A DNA stretch of 64,000 nt, taken from the NCBI GenBank assembly GCA_029216955.1, contig JANAVB010015600.1, positions 32,557,587 to 32,621,586 of the forward strand, written 5' to 3'. The translations under genes and the position numbers were made by a program. This stretch comes from Iris pallida (lineage: Eukaryota > Streptophyta > Magnoliopsida > Asparagales > Iridaceae). The notes beneath the pieces are model-generated. The model did no database searches, had not been told where the DNA came from, and saw only the letters and a program-made list of their open reading frames with translations. Positions 45,580-58,955 of the stretch are shown here, piece by piece (within the stretch, counting starts at the first letter, position 1; every line of letters starts with the position of its first letter).

Positions 45580-48069
45580 TCCTACCCACCTTATAAATAT
45601 TTCGTCCTCAAAATTAAAGGTTGGTAGTGGGGGTTAAAACAGGATAGAAGATTTAGGCAATATTTTAGGCACGATCCAAAAATGACGAGTTTTGCACGAT
45701 CAAGATAATCGATTTAAAATTGTTCAGGCACGATGAGGGATTTGGCATGATAGAATCATGATACAAACAAAATCATATGTGCGTGATTTTAGAAATAAGT
45801 CAAGTCATTGGGGCACGATTTAGATATGACAACGAAATAAAAACTTGAGCTTCGTCCGGTTACAATCGAGTCAAACATTGATTAACAGGATTTCAGCTCG
45901 ATAAAATTAAATTTAGGGTTAAGATTATCAAGATCATGAAAATCAAAGTCGGATAGTCATAATCTAAAATAAGGCTAAGAGAAGCAAACTGAGAGAAAAA
46001 TTTGAGTATAGCACGATTGAGAGATAGAATTGATAGAAATCAGATTATAGGTCACATAAGCACGATCAAGATCCAAATTCAGTTATGAATGACGAATAAA
46101 TCATGAATTCAAATCAAGGTCTTAAAAGCACAATTTAGAAGCAAGATGATATGCATAGTTATGATCGTTAAAATTACGATCACGGAACTCCAAGTTGCCT
46201 TTGTCACGCTAGATCATCTAGGCATGATTAAGCACAAGGAAATTTTAGATACAATCAGAAAATCAAATCAAAGTCGAAAAGAGTATAGACACGAGTGTTT
46301 CAAAATCCAAACATGCTCAAAATTGAATCTCAATACGATCATAGATACGGTCAGCTCAACCTTGGTCAAAAGTATAATGGTTTAGGCATGACCAACATGA
46401 GACTCCGGCATAATCGTGGATAGTATGAAGCCTAATCGTGATTGGAATAGAATTTAGTCATTTTCCAGAATTGAATCGAAAGTTTAAAGCACGAGTGATG
46501 ATAGCATTGTCCAATCACGATAAAAATAAATAATTTAGTCTCAGCACGATTTAAATTGATCAAGTTTTGAGCAAATCAGAATTTGGACAAGATGGAGAAC
46601 AAAATCAACGAAGTATGGACACGAGCATCTAAGAAGGAAATTATATCACAATGGAATTCGAAACCATTTAAGTTTAATGAACAATCAAGACTCTTTGGCA
46701 CGATAAACTAGACAACCAGAATCGATTGGTCAATAGAGAGGATCAATCTCACGATATCAAAATATAATAAACAAATCAAGGATGTAGAATTGAATTGCTT
46801 CTGTTATCATAGAAACCGAAATATGGGATCGTAGGAGGAAGCCGGGGTAATCATCTCGCTTTGCTTCGACTACTACCAACAATATCTACTCCGAGACGGA
46901 TGATTACGATAGTTCCTCGATTTCTCCCAAGATAGAAAGATATGAAAATTCTAAAATTTTCAAGGTTTTCAAAGTATGGCTGACAAAAGTAGATACGAGA
47001 TAGGTAATTGGTGGAACCAAGACATAATTGATCAAGACGGAGGAAGTAAGGGTGAGATGAGGAAATCATCATGCGATGAGGAAGAGAAGAATGGGAAAAC
47101 AGAAGTAATAGTAGGAACTGCTCTTGCCCAATAGGTTGAAACAAGTGAATCAATTTAAGATACGATCTGATAACCATACACGTCTATCCCAAATCATGTT
47201 GCCAGAATTCTTGCCACGCCAGTAAGCATAGCAGTAATAAACAATGAAGTCCATAACTATGGTATACACCCTATAATTATGTCATCTAGATTCCTTACCA
47301 CGCCAACCGGTATGGCTGCAAGAGAATCTAAATGACATAACTAGGATAGTATATCCAAATCGGGCTCCATGTCCTTGTCTCGCTAGCTAATATGACTGCG
47401 ATGAATTCTAAACTCCATAAATAAAGTAGACACTTACTGTTCTCATCGTCCTCGTCCAAAATATGTTTATCAGGATATCTTAACTCAATTCTTAAAAGAA
47501 TTTTCCAAAACAAAATCAAAGGTCAACAATGAATATTAAGATTTAAAATTCAACAACAAGTCAAGGGTAAGTTAATAGAAACGACGGAAACAACTTCCGA
47601 GATAGCGTTCAGAGGAAAATCTCAGGGAAAGTTTCGAGGGTACTACCAAGGTCAAGATAGAAAATGGTGGAATATAATCTAAAATAAACCTCGACCATGA
47701 TACGAGGTTGGTAAATCATATTCTCTCCCCAACCTAGATGATATACAAGTCCAACTTATACCTTCCCTCTGGGGTCCACAAACTCATCCCAAAGAATAAT
47801 AAAGTACGATAACTGAGAGATATCTCAGGAATCAGGACGGATAGAAATGAATGGGAATAGATTCGAAGAGTTTCAAAATAAGATTCCTAGGGGTCATCCC
47901 TAGAATCTATCAAGAGTTCCTAATATGTGACTGTGTACCAAATCCTAAAATATTCCATTACTCAACCTTTATCCTAGGGCAGGCTCGTAGTAGTACAGAT
48001 AAACTCAAGTACTACCACGACTTCGCATTAATTGCAAAGGCAGACCTGCATGGGCCACCACTAAAAACA
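45580..48069 (-). other. Interior of the LTR-A/B element
   Basis: 2.5 kb, rich in GCACGAT and AATCACGAT words, with no long ORF. Three related segments with CCACGCCA and GTATGGCTGC words lie at 47205-47410. A candidate minus-strand primer site, identical over 18 bases to that of the 33894 element, is at 48043-48060. Confidence 0.7.
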
Positions 48070-51000
48070 TGTCACGACCCACACCCGGATATATGGGTAC
48101 GAATACGTGGGCCACGCCCAGCCTACACCGCGGTATCGGTGGTAGAGCGCTGTCAAGTATACTATACTAACTACAACATCTAAAGATCCATAAAAGAAAT
48201 GTACTCATGTCACATCACGAAAACTAAGGAAGATAAGACAAGAAATAATAACAATATCACTAGAACAACTAGAATCTACAATGATCATTATACAGGAAAA
48301 TAAAGAAGGAACAACAAAACTAACTAAGGATAACTACCAGGCAACTCACATAGAAGAATAGTGAGATCTACCTCAGCTAGCAACATCATGAAGTCCAATA
48401 CTGAGAGCACAACTACTCCTAAAATTTTGTCAACATATCCAGTCAGGATGGAACGAGTACATATATCTTATAACAGATCTCAAGATAGAATAAAAGCCAT
48501 AAGACTGTAAATAGAGCATATACAATAAAATTATGGAGTGTACATGTATGTATCATGGCATGGTAAGCTGTAGAGCTAGAGCAAGAACAGAAAAAAGTAG
48601 AACTGATCATGGTATGTACACAAATCAGGGTAAGCCATCTATCCAATGTCTGTGAGTAGTAGTTTCAACTTGTGATCGGCTTGGGCACCTGTAAGTAACT
48701 GGCCTGGCTAGTCATAAGTGCGGTATATGACTAACATTGTTCGGGAGTGCGGGATGGATTTGATCACAGACATACGCTACTACTCCCCCACCTCCAACTG
48801 GTAGAATGGATCCAAACAGGACACGTCACTGCACGAGATTCTGTGAGAAGGGAGCAAGTCTTCTCTAGAATCGGTGACCATATATTGTGTAAGAGCTGCA
48901 AGGGAGCTTGCACAATACATCCCAAGCTAACAAAGAGTAACGTCTCTCATCAAGATTCAGGAATACCAATCCGTGAGAATATATGTCAGGAATAAGCATA
49001 TCTATACTAAGTACATGAATCATAACAGTTATCATAAATTGGAAAAAAGTTATCAGAGAATATACTCGCCTGTGATGTGATGGATAAGTCGACTGAGTCC
49101 AAGAACAGTGCCTCGAGGACCTATAGATGGAATACTGTATCAATATAAGGGTTTGGAAGCAAAATCAAGTCATACTAAGTCAAACTAGGTCGAAGCAAGT
49201 CAATGGTTGACTTACAGTTGACTTTTCGTCAACTGGTCAACTCTGGTCAGCCCTAGGTCAACTCTAGGTCAAACTTGACTAACGTTGACTAACAGTTGAC
49301 TTTGGGTCAACTGGTCAACTTCGGTCCAGTTCTAGTCAATTTAGGCTACGGTTGACTTCCGGTTGACTTTTGGTCAAAATAGTCAACTGTGGTCAACCAA
49401 GGTCAAAACTAGTCTAACCTTGGTCAATGTTGACTCTACTTCGACGTTATGTCAAAGCAGTCGACTATGGTCAAACAGGGTCAAAGCTAGTCTCTATAAA
49501 CATGTACAGGGTCAACACATTCAATTTCAGTGGTTGTGAAATTACTGGAATCGATGGATCTCAAAATACCACAAAAGGAGAAAGATTATAATAATATGGT
49601 AAAAATCTACATATGTTGTCGGATTGTGAAACAACCATTATCAACGTGTCCAGAATGGTCGAAATAGCTAGAATAGCCTGTCCATAAGTCCAATTTGGAC
49701 ACAGGGGCAAAAAGGTAATTTCGGGTCAAAATGGTATCCGTGTCGGACCCACTTTGCATCGAAAATCGTGTCGAAATAAAAGTGCACTAAACCTAACAAA
49801 TTATATGTCCACGAATCTAGAATGACGATACGAACCCAACGGTATATCCAGAATTGGATTCCGTTGACCTGATCTCAAATTGGCCCGTTGACCGGGACAT
49901 TAAAATCCGATTTGTACGGAAATGCGTGTCGGAGCCAATGTCCTCAAAATTCAGCAAATTATATGTCAACGAGTCCAGAATGACGATACGAACCCAACGG
50001 TATATCCAGAATTGGATTCCGATGAGCCGATCATAAAATGACCCGTTGACCTGGATATTGGTATCCGACTTGCACCGAAATACGTGTCGGAACGAATGTC
50101 CACTAAAACCTAGCAAATTATATGTCAACGAGTCCAGAATGACGATACGAACTCAACAGTATATCCGGAATTGGATTTCGAATAGCCGACGTCAAAAAGT
50201 TCCGTTGACCCAGACTGTGGGGCCCACTTTGTACCGAAATACGTGTCAGGGCCCACGTCCTCCAAATCTAACAAACTTTATATGAAAACGTGCCAGAACG
50301 ACGCCACGAGTCTACTCGTGGTGTCAGAAATTGAATCTGGAGTCCCGGGTTCAAAATTGAAATTTTACAAGTGCAACACTAAGAATTTGAACGGCCAACT
50401 TTGGCGTCGAATTCGACCGACCTAACAAGCTCAAACTGAAATAAAATCTAAAGGGGGCAGGAAGAGGGTTATACCAGCTGTGCACCGGTTCCAACGGCGC
50501 ACCAAACAAAGATGCTATGGCGAAGATACGAACCCGCGAAGTTGGCATCGCAAAACTGTCCAAAAATAGTACAAATTAAAACGTCAACTTAGCGGCCATA
50601 CTTGAGGTATCAAACGATAAAATTAACGGTTTAACTTGACAGAGGTGAAGAGGGATATACCCAGATTGCGACGGAGGAGACGGATCGCCGATCCAACGGT
50701 CGGATCTTCCGAAAAATGTGCGTGAATTTGCTGTCCCGAAACGTCAAAACTGCACTCCGTTCCCGCGCGCGTCTCGGTGCGAAACGCACGGATCGCCTCG
50801 ACGGCACACCCCAGGGGACGGTGGCCTCCACATAGGGGTGCGGGTGTGTGTGCCCGGCCTGGAGGGGCTCGCTGGCGTGGGGACGGCCGGCCGTAAGGCG
50901 GCGGCACGCGACCATACTCGGCTGCTGCTGCCGCGCTGCTACCTGCTGCAGCTGCGGCTACATGCTGCTGCTGCGGGCTGCCTCATCGCCGGCCAGGGGC

Positions 51001-52040
51001 CGAGGAGGAGGTGGAGGCCGGGGTGATGGGGTGGGAGTGAAGGTGACGGTTGAAGGAGAGGGAGAAGGAGTGAATGAAGAGGTAAAAGGAGAAGAAGAAG
51101 AACTAGAGAGAGAGATGATGATAGAAACGTGGGGGGAAAGGGGGTTCTCTACAGTCGGGTGAGAGAGGAAGAGGAAGAGGTGAGGTGAAGGGGAGTTAAT
51201 AAGGAGAGAGGGAGGGAGATATTATGGTGGTAAGTGTAAGGAGGGGGTGAGAATAAGAGAGTAATGAGAGAGATAATAGAGAGAGAGGGGTCGGTTGAGT
51301 GTGGGGTGAGGGACTAGGTAGGCTGATAGAGGAGGGTTCTCTTTGTGTGGAAAGTGAGAGAGTAGGAGAGAGAGGGAGTTACATTATATATACATATGTA
51401 TATATATATTATATAAAAGAGAGAGGTAGAGATATTTTATATAAAATAAGCGTATTTTCAAATAGGGAAAAGTGCAGACACATCAGTGGGATGTATGGGC
51501 AGTGATGGTAGGGTCCATGCCAAACTGGGTCGGACGTTGGGCCAAGTTTGGACAAAGTCGAAGCCAAGATTTAATTAATTTATAAATTAAACCAATTAAA
51601 ATCACGGATAGAATGGGAGCACAAGGGAGATCAAAACGGTGGCATGCAAGTGGCACGTGCATAGTAGGCTCAAAACAGGCCAGGGCCATATATTGGGTCG
51701 TCTGGATTGGACCGATGTCGGGCCCGAAAATTAAGTTGGAAATTAAATCACGAATTACGGCAGACGATAAATTGGTCAAAATTGACCCGAAAGTTGCACG
51801 AAGCAAATGGAGCACAAGATAACAAGTTCGAGTGGGACACGATATATCAACATGAAGATAATCTCGTCTACTACAAACTTCAAGAAGAAAGTTTTCAGAG
51901 ACTAGCATCCATGATGCTCTAGAAATCCAAGTCATGGTAAAGTGCATTTAATGATCAAAATTAATTAAATCAAAATAAATTATCGAAAAATAATTCATTT
52001 AGAAGTTTCAAAATAATCCCGGAAATTCAGGGGGCTTACA
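48070..52040 (-). repeat. LTR-B (complete)
   Basis: 3,971 bp; on the minus strand TGTAAGCCCCC to GTCGTGACA. It contains the GTCAA cluster (49166-49475), the empty site of the 33894 element (49738-49760), the TATCCAGAATTGG units and the minus-strand promoter region near 51390-51450. Confidence 0.87.
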
Positions 52041-52059
52041 ATTATCAGCATGGCAGGAT

Positions 52060-52345
52060 CACTACCAAAATAAGTCAAATTACCGACGAAACTAACGACG
52101 TTTATGGAAAACGTCGCTAAAGTAAAGGACCTTAGCGACGCATAAATAAAACATCGCAGGACATCACTATTAGCGATGATTGGCGACGGCTTGCGACATT
52201 TTTTTAGTAGAAAAAATGACGTTGCTGATAAGTCGGTAAACGTCGCTAATCAGCGACGTTTACCGACGTTTCTTCCTTACGTCGTTATATTTTTTTTGAT
52301 ATAGCGACGTTTAGCGACGTCTTTATTAGACGTCGCTAGTAAATT
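52060..52345 (+). repeat. Inner CACTA left terminus and subterminal repeats
   Basis: Terminal CACTACC followed by about 15 motifs of the form AGCGACG, ACCGACG or ACGTCGCT in both orientations. Confidence 0.88.
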
Positions 52346-52380
52346 TCATTTAGGCCAGCCAACCGATCGAAATTTCATTC

Positions 52381-53324
52381 TTAAAATTTCACTTTCCCCC
52401 AAACCATTCCCTCTCCGTAACCCGACCCCCCACACCCTCCTCCGGTGACCGTTGCCCTCCGACCCCCTCCTCCGGTGGCCCCCGACCCCCTCCTCCATTG
52501 ACCACCGACCCCCGACCCTCTACCCCCTCCTCTGTCTCGCAAACCCTGCCGACCTCCTCTCCCGTCTATGGCAACCCCTGTCGACCCCCGACCCCCTCCT
52601 CCGGTGACCGCCGACCTCCTACCCCACGCGTTCGAACCCCTCCTCCTCCTCCTCCTCCTCCTCCTCCTCCTTCCCGACAGCCCCCTCCTCCTTCTTTCTC
52701 TGTGATATAATAATCTTTTTACATTTTTTGCTAAAGAAAAGTATGAGTGTACTTTTGCAACTTTAGTGTACTTTTGCACTTCATATCAGGAGTTGTGAAT
52801 ATGTGTATCTATTTCTTGCTTTGATGAAGCATATAATGTTCTTGCTTTGATGAAGCATATAATATAATGTCCTACATTAAAATTTGAACCAAATTGATGG
52901 ATGTAGATAATGATATTGACTTAATATTGAGGTTGTATCTAACAGAATGGTATTTGATGATAATGGTTGTTCTATAAGGTATCTTTATGGTTGTCTCTTC
53001 TTTGATAAACTACTCATAGGAATGGTCTGATATCGATTTCAATACCGGTACTCATAGGGGTGCTATGGGGTGGTTTGTGACAGCAAATAGCTGAGTTATA
53101 GGGACTGAAATGGGACAGGTTTAAGGGGCCTATTAAGGACTGTTATGGGACAGTCTATAGGCTGTCATGAAGGCTGAATATAGGACAGATTTAGGGGTTA
53201 TATGGACTGCTATGTGGCAGCTAAGGACAGGTATTATGGACTTGTTTTGGAGTGCTTATAGGCTGCTAAATGGGGGAGTAGTTGGCTGTCAACCTTGGAC
53301 TGGAATGGGGGTGTTAAATGGGTT
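52381..53324. other. Inner CACTA leader, no gene
   Basis: 52390-52690 is C-rich with CTCCTC runs, like the outer element's leader. The rest is AT-richer with a short direct repeat TTGCTTTGATGAAGCATATAA (52816 and 52843). GGACTG/GGACAG-rich spacer lies at 53050-53320. Confidence 0.5.
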
Positions 53325-53332
53325 GATATGGC

Positions 53333-53536
53333 TAGGGGTGAGCAAATACCGACCGCTACCGAAAAACCGACCGAATACCGATTAAAAATATTCCGAAAAA
53401 TCAAACCGAAATTATGTACCGATATCGAATTACCGAACCGATTAAAATATGGTATAATGGTAGTGGTAACGGTTTGAATGTAATACCATACCGAAAATAC
53501 CGAACCGAACCATACCGAAAATACCGAACCGAACCG

Positions 53537-53589
<53 letters not shown>

Positions 53590-54185
53590 TTTTTTTTTCG
53601 TTAGAATGTTGTTCGTGATTAATTTTATATTATTCTTTTTCATTTTTATCTTTGTTTTAGTTGAAAATTAGTTTGTTAGAACTTAGAATGGATTTTGGTG
53701 GACTTGAAGTTATATTAAGAATGCTAAGAATTGAGTTTTGGTCTTTTGAGCTTATATTTTTGTGTTTTCATATAATTTTGAAATAAATTTTAGTGTTGTT
53801 AAACTTATACTAAGAATTAAACTTAGTGATCGTGTTTGATCTTGTAAGCTCTTTTTTAGGTGTTTTCGACTTGTTACATATTATTCTAATAAATTTGATT
53901 AATTGCTTGCTTGGTAGAGGCTTGGCTTTGTAATTTAATGCTTCCAAAAAAAAGTAAAAAATATTTTTCTAGGTTAAGAGGTTCATATTAAGTGTGTTGA
54001 TTGATCAAATGTTAAATGGTAAAATACCGATACCGAACAAAAACCGACCGAATACCGATTTAACCGAAACCGAAAACACCGATTCTAAATGGTACGATAT
54101 TGGTATTGATTTTTTAAATACCGATTTTTAAAAATACCGAAAAATCCAACCAAATACCGACCGATTATATCGACGCTCACCCCTA
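53333..54185. mobile_element. hAT-like non-autonomous element (MITE), 853 bp
   Basis: Terminal inverted repeats TAGGGGTGAGC and GCTCACCCCTA, flanked by a perfect 8-bp duplication GATATGGC (53325-53332 and 54186-54193). The 8-bp duplication and TAGGGGTG ends fit the hAT superfamily. The interior has ACCGAATACCGA-type repeats and a (TA)n tract (53540-53585) and no transposase. Confidence 0.92.
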
Positions 54186-54193
54186 GATATGGC

Positions 54194-55092
54194 TGATATG
54201 GTTGATCCCCTGCCCCCCCACTGCTATTAAATAGCAGTAAGTTACTGCTACTGCTGCTACTAAATAACAGTCCCCTTGGGGACTGTTGAGTCTCCAGAGA
54301 TCAGTCCCCTGGGTGGGGACTGATATACTCCAGTACTGCTGTTCACAGCAGTGAAGTCCCCCCTTTTCACTCCATCAGTCACTCCCTCTAATACCTCACT
54401 CTCTCTAACTCTATATATACACACACTACACAACACCAAAACCCTACACTCGCAATCCTCCCTCTCTAACAAATACACATACACTCACAATATCAACCAA
54501 TTCCAACTCTAATTCACGACCCCATTGGCCGAACTCTCACCCAACATGAATACAAATGTAAACACACATAATATCACATATATATACATATATATATAAG
54601 CCACAAATATATATACATATATATATAGAGAATAACATTTATATAGAGAATAACATATATATAGAGAATAACATATATATATATAGAATAACATATATAT
54701 AACTATTGATATATATATACAAATATACATATAGTTAAATAATATGATACAATATGATACATAGAAAAACACATCTCTAAACCAATAGAAACACAAATGA
54801 TCCGAGAAATTATATACATATAGTTATCCTTCTTCCTTCATGATTAAAGTTCGGTCATCATAGTCATGATTATGGATATCCGATATCTTAACCAAAGTGA
54901 AATATATCTGAAATGTTAATAACATACATCTTATGAATTAAGCAAGGAAGTAAACAAACACAAATAATCCGAGAAATTGTATACGAGCACATTGGACTTG
55001 GACACGAGCACATTGGACTTAGACACGATTTCGATATCGATACTAATAGGAATATCCTCAAATGCTATTACTTTCACAAGTGTTTAAACGAT
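54194..55092. other. Inner CACTA upstream region with possible promoter
   Basis: Contains a GC hairpin-prone stretch (CAGTCCCCTTGGGGACTG, 54269-54286), a TATA-like CTATATATAC at 54411-54420 and an AT-rich array of TATATAGAGAATAACA units (54620-54700). No ORF of note. CTTACAG at 55108-55114 could be the acceptor before the first coding exon. Confidence 0.45.
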
Positions 55093-55125
55093 GTGCATGT
55101 ATCTATCTTACAGAATTATCCTCAA

Positions 55126-58100
55126 ATGGATATGGAGCTGAATTACTATCTGCGGAATCATTCGTGGATGTACAACTATCATCCTGATGACATGTGCGGT
55201 GTACGGGATGAATTCATAGAGGGTGTACACCAGTTCCTGCAGTTTGCCAAGGCGTTCCTTCAGTACATGGACGGTACCAAAATTAAGTGTTCGTGTGTGA
55301 GATGTGTGAGATGTCGCAACTTGAAATATCATCCAGAAATGGATGTCACGTATCATTTATACTCGAAGGGTTTCACGCCGAATTACTATCATTGGAGCGA
55401 GCACGGAGAACTTGTGTCTTTAGCATCAGAGTACGAGCCTTATGTGGATGTCCACAACAACGCTCCTTACGACGATGGGTTGGTGAACATGGTTTTTGAC
55501 GCGACCGGGCCTAGTTTCGATCCGGATGATCATGATGCACCTGAGGAGGCACCGAACCCCGATGCTGCACAGTTTATGGCGTTGCTGGAGAATGCAAGGA
55601 CTCCATTATATCCTGGTTGGGAGGATCATTCACCGTTGGAGGTGGTTACAAGATTGTTGAGCATCAAATCCGATTTTAACATGTCGTAAGATTGCTACAA
55701 CCGTCTTATGGAGTTGCTTATAGAAATATTGCCTGAGGGTGCGAAGTTGCCTAAAGACTTCTACCGGTCTAAGAGGATGGTTAGATCGCTCTGGATGGGA
55801 TACGAAAAAATTGATGCCTGTCGCAACGGGTGCATGTTGTACTACAAAGACGACAATGATGAAGATGCCTGCCGATTTTGTGGTATCGATCGCTACAAGG
55901 CATGTGGTAGAGGAAAGTCTGTCAGTGCCAGGAAGCCTATCTCTTCGATGCACTACTTGTCGTTGATGCCGCGGTTGCAGCGGTTGTTTATGGTGAAGGA
56001 AACTGTAGAAAACATAAGTTGGCATAAGCAGGAACATACCGAAGGAGTGTTGGATCACCCATCTGATGGAGAAACATGGAAGCACTTTGATCGAGAGTAT
56101 CCAGATTTTGCTTCTGATCCGCGTAATGTCAGATTGGGTCTCTGCTCCGATGGTTTTACCGCATTTGGACTTTCGGGATCCCAGTATTCGTGTTGGCCTG
56201 TGATCGTCACCCCGTATAATCTACCGCCTTGGATGTGTATGAAGACTCCGTATATGTTCCTCACCGTTATTATCCCAGGTCCGAGCAATCCGAAAAGGAA
56301 CATCGATGTGTATTTACAGCCGTTGATTGATGAGTTGAATCAGCTGTGGAAAGTAGGTTCCAACACGTAAGATGTATCTAGAAAACAAAATTTCCAGATA
56401 CGGGCAGCACTTATGTGGACCATCAATGACTTTTCAGCCTATGGAATGTTATCTGGATGGAGCACGCATGGTCGTCTTTCATGTCCGTATTGTATGGACA
56501 GCACTAAGGCTTTCCGTTTGAAACACGGAGGCAAACCATGCTTCTTCGATTGTCATCGACAATTTCTGCCGAAGGATCATCCATACCGGAGGAACAGGAA
56601 TGCTTTTCGTGTTGGCGTTATGGAGAAGGCTAATCCTCCGCCAAGGTGGCCCAGATACACGATATGGGAAGAGATAAAAGATTTACCAAGAGCTATTGAG
56701 CAGCCTGCTACGGGCTACAAGTGTGATGGATTTGGTCGCAGTCATAACTGGACGAAGAGGAGTATATTCTAGGATCTTCCATATTGGAGCACCAATCTGA
56801 TTAGATATAACCTTGATGTTATGCATATCGAGAAGAATGTGTTTGACAACATAATTAATACTGTAATAGACGTAAAGGGGAAGATGAAAGACAATCCAAA
56901 GGCTAGATTGGACTTGGAAGAAATATGTGGACGTCCTGCATTATATTTGATAGAGGACGGGAATGGAAAGTTGAAGCAGCCTAAGGCAATTTTTCCACTG
57001 GAGAAGGAGGATAAAGTGAGACTTTGTAGGTGGATTCAAGGTCTAAAATTTCTATATGGGTATGTTTCGAACTTGAGAAGATGCGTCGACCTCAAGGAGA
57101 ACAAACTGACAGGTATGAAGAGCCATGATTGTCACGTATTCATGGAACAGCTAATTTCGATTGCATTTCGAGAATTCTTATCGCAGGCAGTTTGGGATCC
57201 ATCGACGGAGCTTAGCATATTCTTCAGGGACCTTTGTTCTAAGAAATTGCTCGTTGATCGTCTAGAAAAGCAAGAGAAGGACATTGCGGTAACACTGTGC
57301 AAGCTAGAGAGGGTGTTCCCTCCTGGATTCTTTGACTCTATGGAGCATTTGTCGATTCATCTTTCCTACGAGGCACGTGTTGGTGGACCCGTCGAATATC
57401 GATGGATGTACCCGTTCGAGCGACATTTGAATCACCTAAAAAGAAAGATGAAAAATAAGGCTCGGGTCAAGGGTTCTATTTGTGAAGCCTATATTCTCGA
57501 GGAGATTATAAATTTCTGCTCCTCCTATTTCAAACCTCATGTTGCTACGAATAGAACGAGGGCTCCGAGAAACGACGACGGATATCAAAAATTTAATGAT
57601 GGAATACTGAAAGTATTCAATGCATCCGGAAAGCCTTTGGAGAAAATGAAGAAGAGATATTTGAATGACGAAGAGCTAAGGACTACTCAGTTGTATGTAT
57701 TACTCAATTGCGACGAGGATGAATTGGAGAAGCTAGAGGGGTAAGTAACTCAGGATGATGAGTTTACGTCATCTCAATGTAATAGTATAAGCTAATATTA
57801 TTGTACTGATCGGCGGATGCTTCGTTATTTTCCAGCACATATAATGATGAGTTGAGGCTGGTTAGACCCTACCTAACAGACGAAGCATTAGAACAAGAAA
57901 TGAGACGTCATTTTACTTTTTGGTTGAGCGAATATGTAAGTAGCTCGATAATTACTGGCCTCTTCTAATGCAACTGCGCAATAAATAACTTATTATCTCT
58001 TCTTAGATATTCAGGTCGATCGTCTAATTTCATCCGAGATTAAATTAATTAGAACTCTTGCCAAGGGACCAATTACTTTTGTTAAAATATGGCCAAGTTA

Positions 58101-58749
58101 CTGTGTCAATGGCTTTCGGTTCAAGTCGACAAATGCTCCGATCAGAGACAGCTTCCTGGATCTTGATCCCACGAAAAACAGTTGTTTGTGTATCAAGTCT
58201 TCGAACTACAAAGACGTCGATCCAGGAAATGATTTCTTTAGCATCTTGTGAGAGATTGTAGAGTTGTCATATAATAATGGCAGAGCATCTGCAAAGATCG
58301 TGTTGTTCACGTGTAAATGGTTCGATCCGATTGAAAATCAAGGTTGGAAAATTGACAAGCATGGTCTTGTGGATATAAACTACAAGCGTAGATATCAAGG
58401 CTACGAACCATTTGTCCTAGCAACTCAGGCTCAGCTCGTGTACTTCACAGCTTATCCGAGACGGAGAGCAACGAAGTCTGACTGGTGGGCAGTATGCAAG
58501 ACTAAAGCTAGAGATACTTTTGATGTTGACGAAAAAGCTTACCAGGAGGACGAGCTACCTCTTGTAACCAATATTGTCGATGTGGACTCAATAGAAGTTA
58601 CGCATTACACGACACATAATGTAGAAGATGTAGAATTATCCGAAGAGGAAGGCGAAGCCGACGAAGGAGAAGATGAAAGTAAAGATGAGGAGGAAGAGGA
58701 AGATGAGGTCGAGGAAGATGAACAAGATGATTATTCTGAAGATGATTGA
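55126..58749 (+). pseudogene. CACTA transposase (tnp2 type), 3 exons, 4 in-frame stops
   Basis: A DDE-type transposase that would cut and join the CACTA termini. Proposed exons: 55126-57740, 57836-57935 and 58015-58749, with GTAAGT donors and consistent phases (2, then 0). Domain order: Transpos_assoc (DDMCGVRDEFIEG, cysteine motif, HWSEHGE), Transposase_21 (CRFCGIDRY, ...TPYMFLTVIIPGP), DUF4218 (FPPGFFDSMEHLSIHL, YRWMYPFERHL), DUF4216 (VLFTCKWFDP, YEPFVLATQAQ) and an acidic Asp/Glu tail. All of exon 1 is one frame. Stops are at 55687 (TAA), 56368 (TAA), 56770 (TAG, a Trp position) and 58249 (TGA). About 1,150 codons, normal for the family. Confidence 0.92.
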
Positions 58750-58955
58750 GAGAGATATACTTATCTGAACTTAGATGTTTCTTCTAGAATATAATATCTG
58801 GACTTAGATGTTTATTGTAGAATGTATCATCATATGTTGTCTTGGTTATTATCTTGTCTTTGTTGTACTTTCATATTTCTAGTCTCTATTATTTGTTGTA
58901 CTTTCATATTTTTAGTCTCTATTATTTGTTGTATTATCATATGCTGTTATCAGGT

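Larger units (their letters stand above)
32313..52040 (-). mobile_element. Non-coding Ty3/gypsy-type element with ~3.9-kb LTRs
   Basis: LTR-A (about 32313-33893 plus 43388-45579) and LTR-B (48070-52040) are similar direct repeats. On the minus strand each starts TGTAAGCCCCC. The sequence before the 3' LTR (45580-45615) reads, on the minus strand, TGAGGACGAAATATTTATAA then GGTGGGTAGGA, the classic end of a plant gypsy interior. The interior 45580-48069 has no polyprotein. LTR-A has lost its outer ~108 bp and the target duplication. Confidence 0.85.

Noticed and set aside
48110..48135. GGTATCGGTGGTAGAGCGC as a possible primer site
   Set aside because: It resembles the tRNA-iMet site only loosely, lies inside LTR-B and is in the wrong orientation for that element.
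52381..52779. Gly/Arg-rich 132-aa ORF
   Set aside because: CTCCTC-rich leader of the inner CACTA; compositional.
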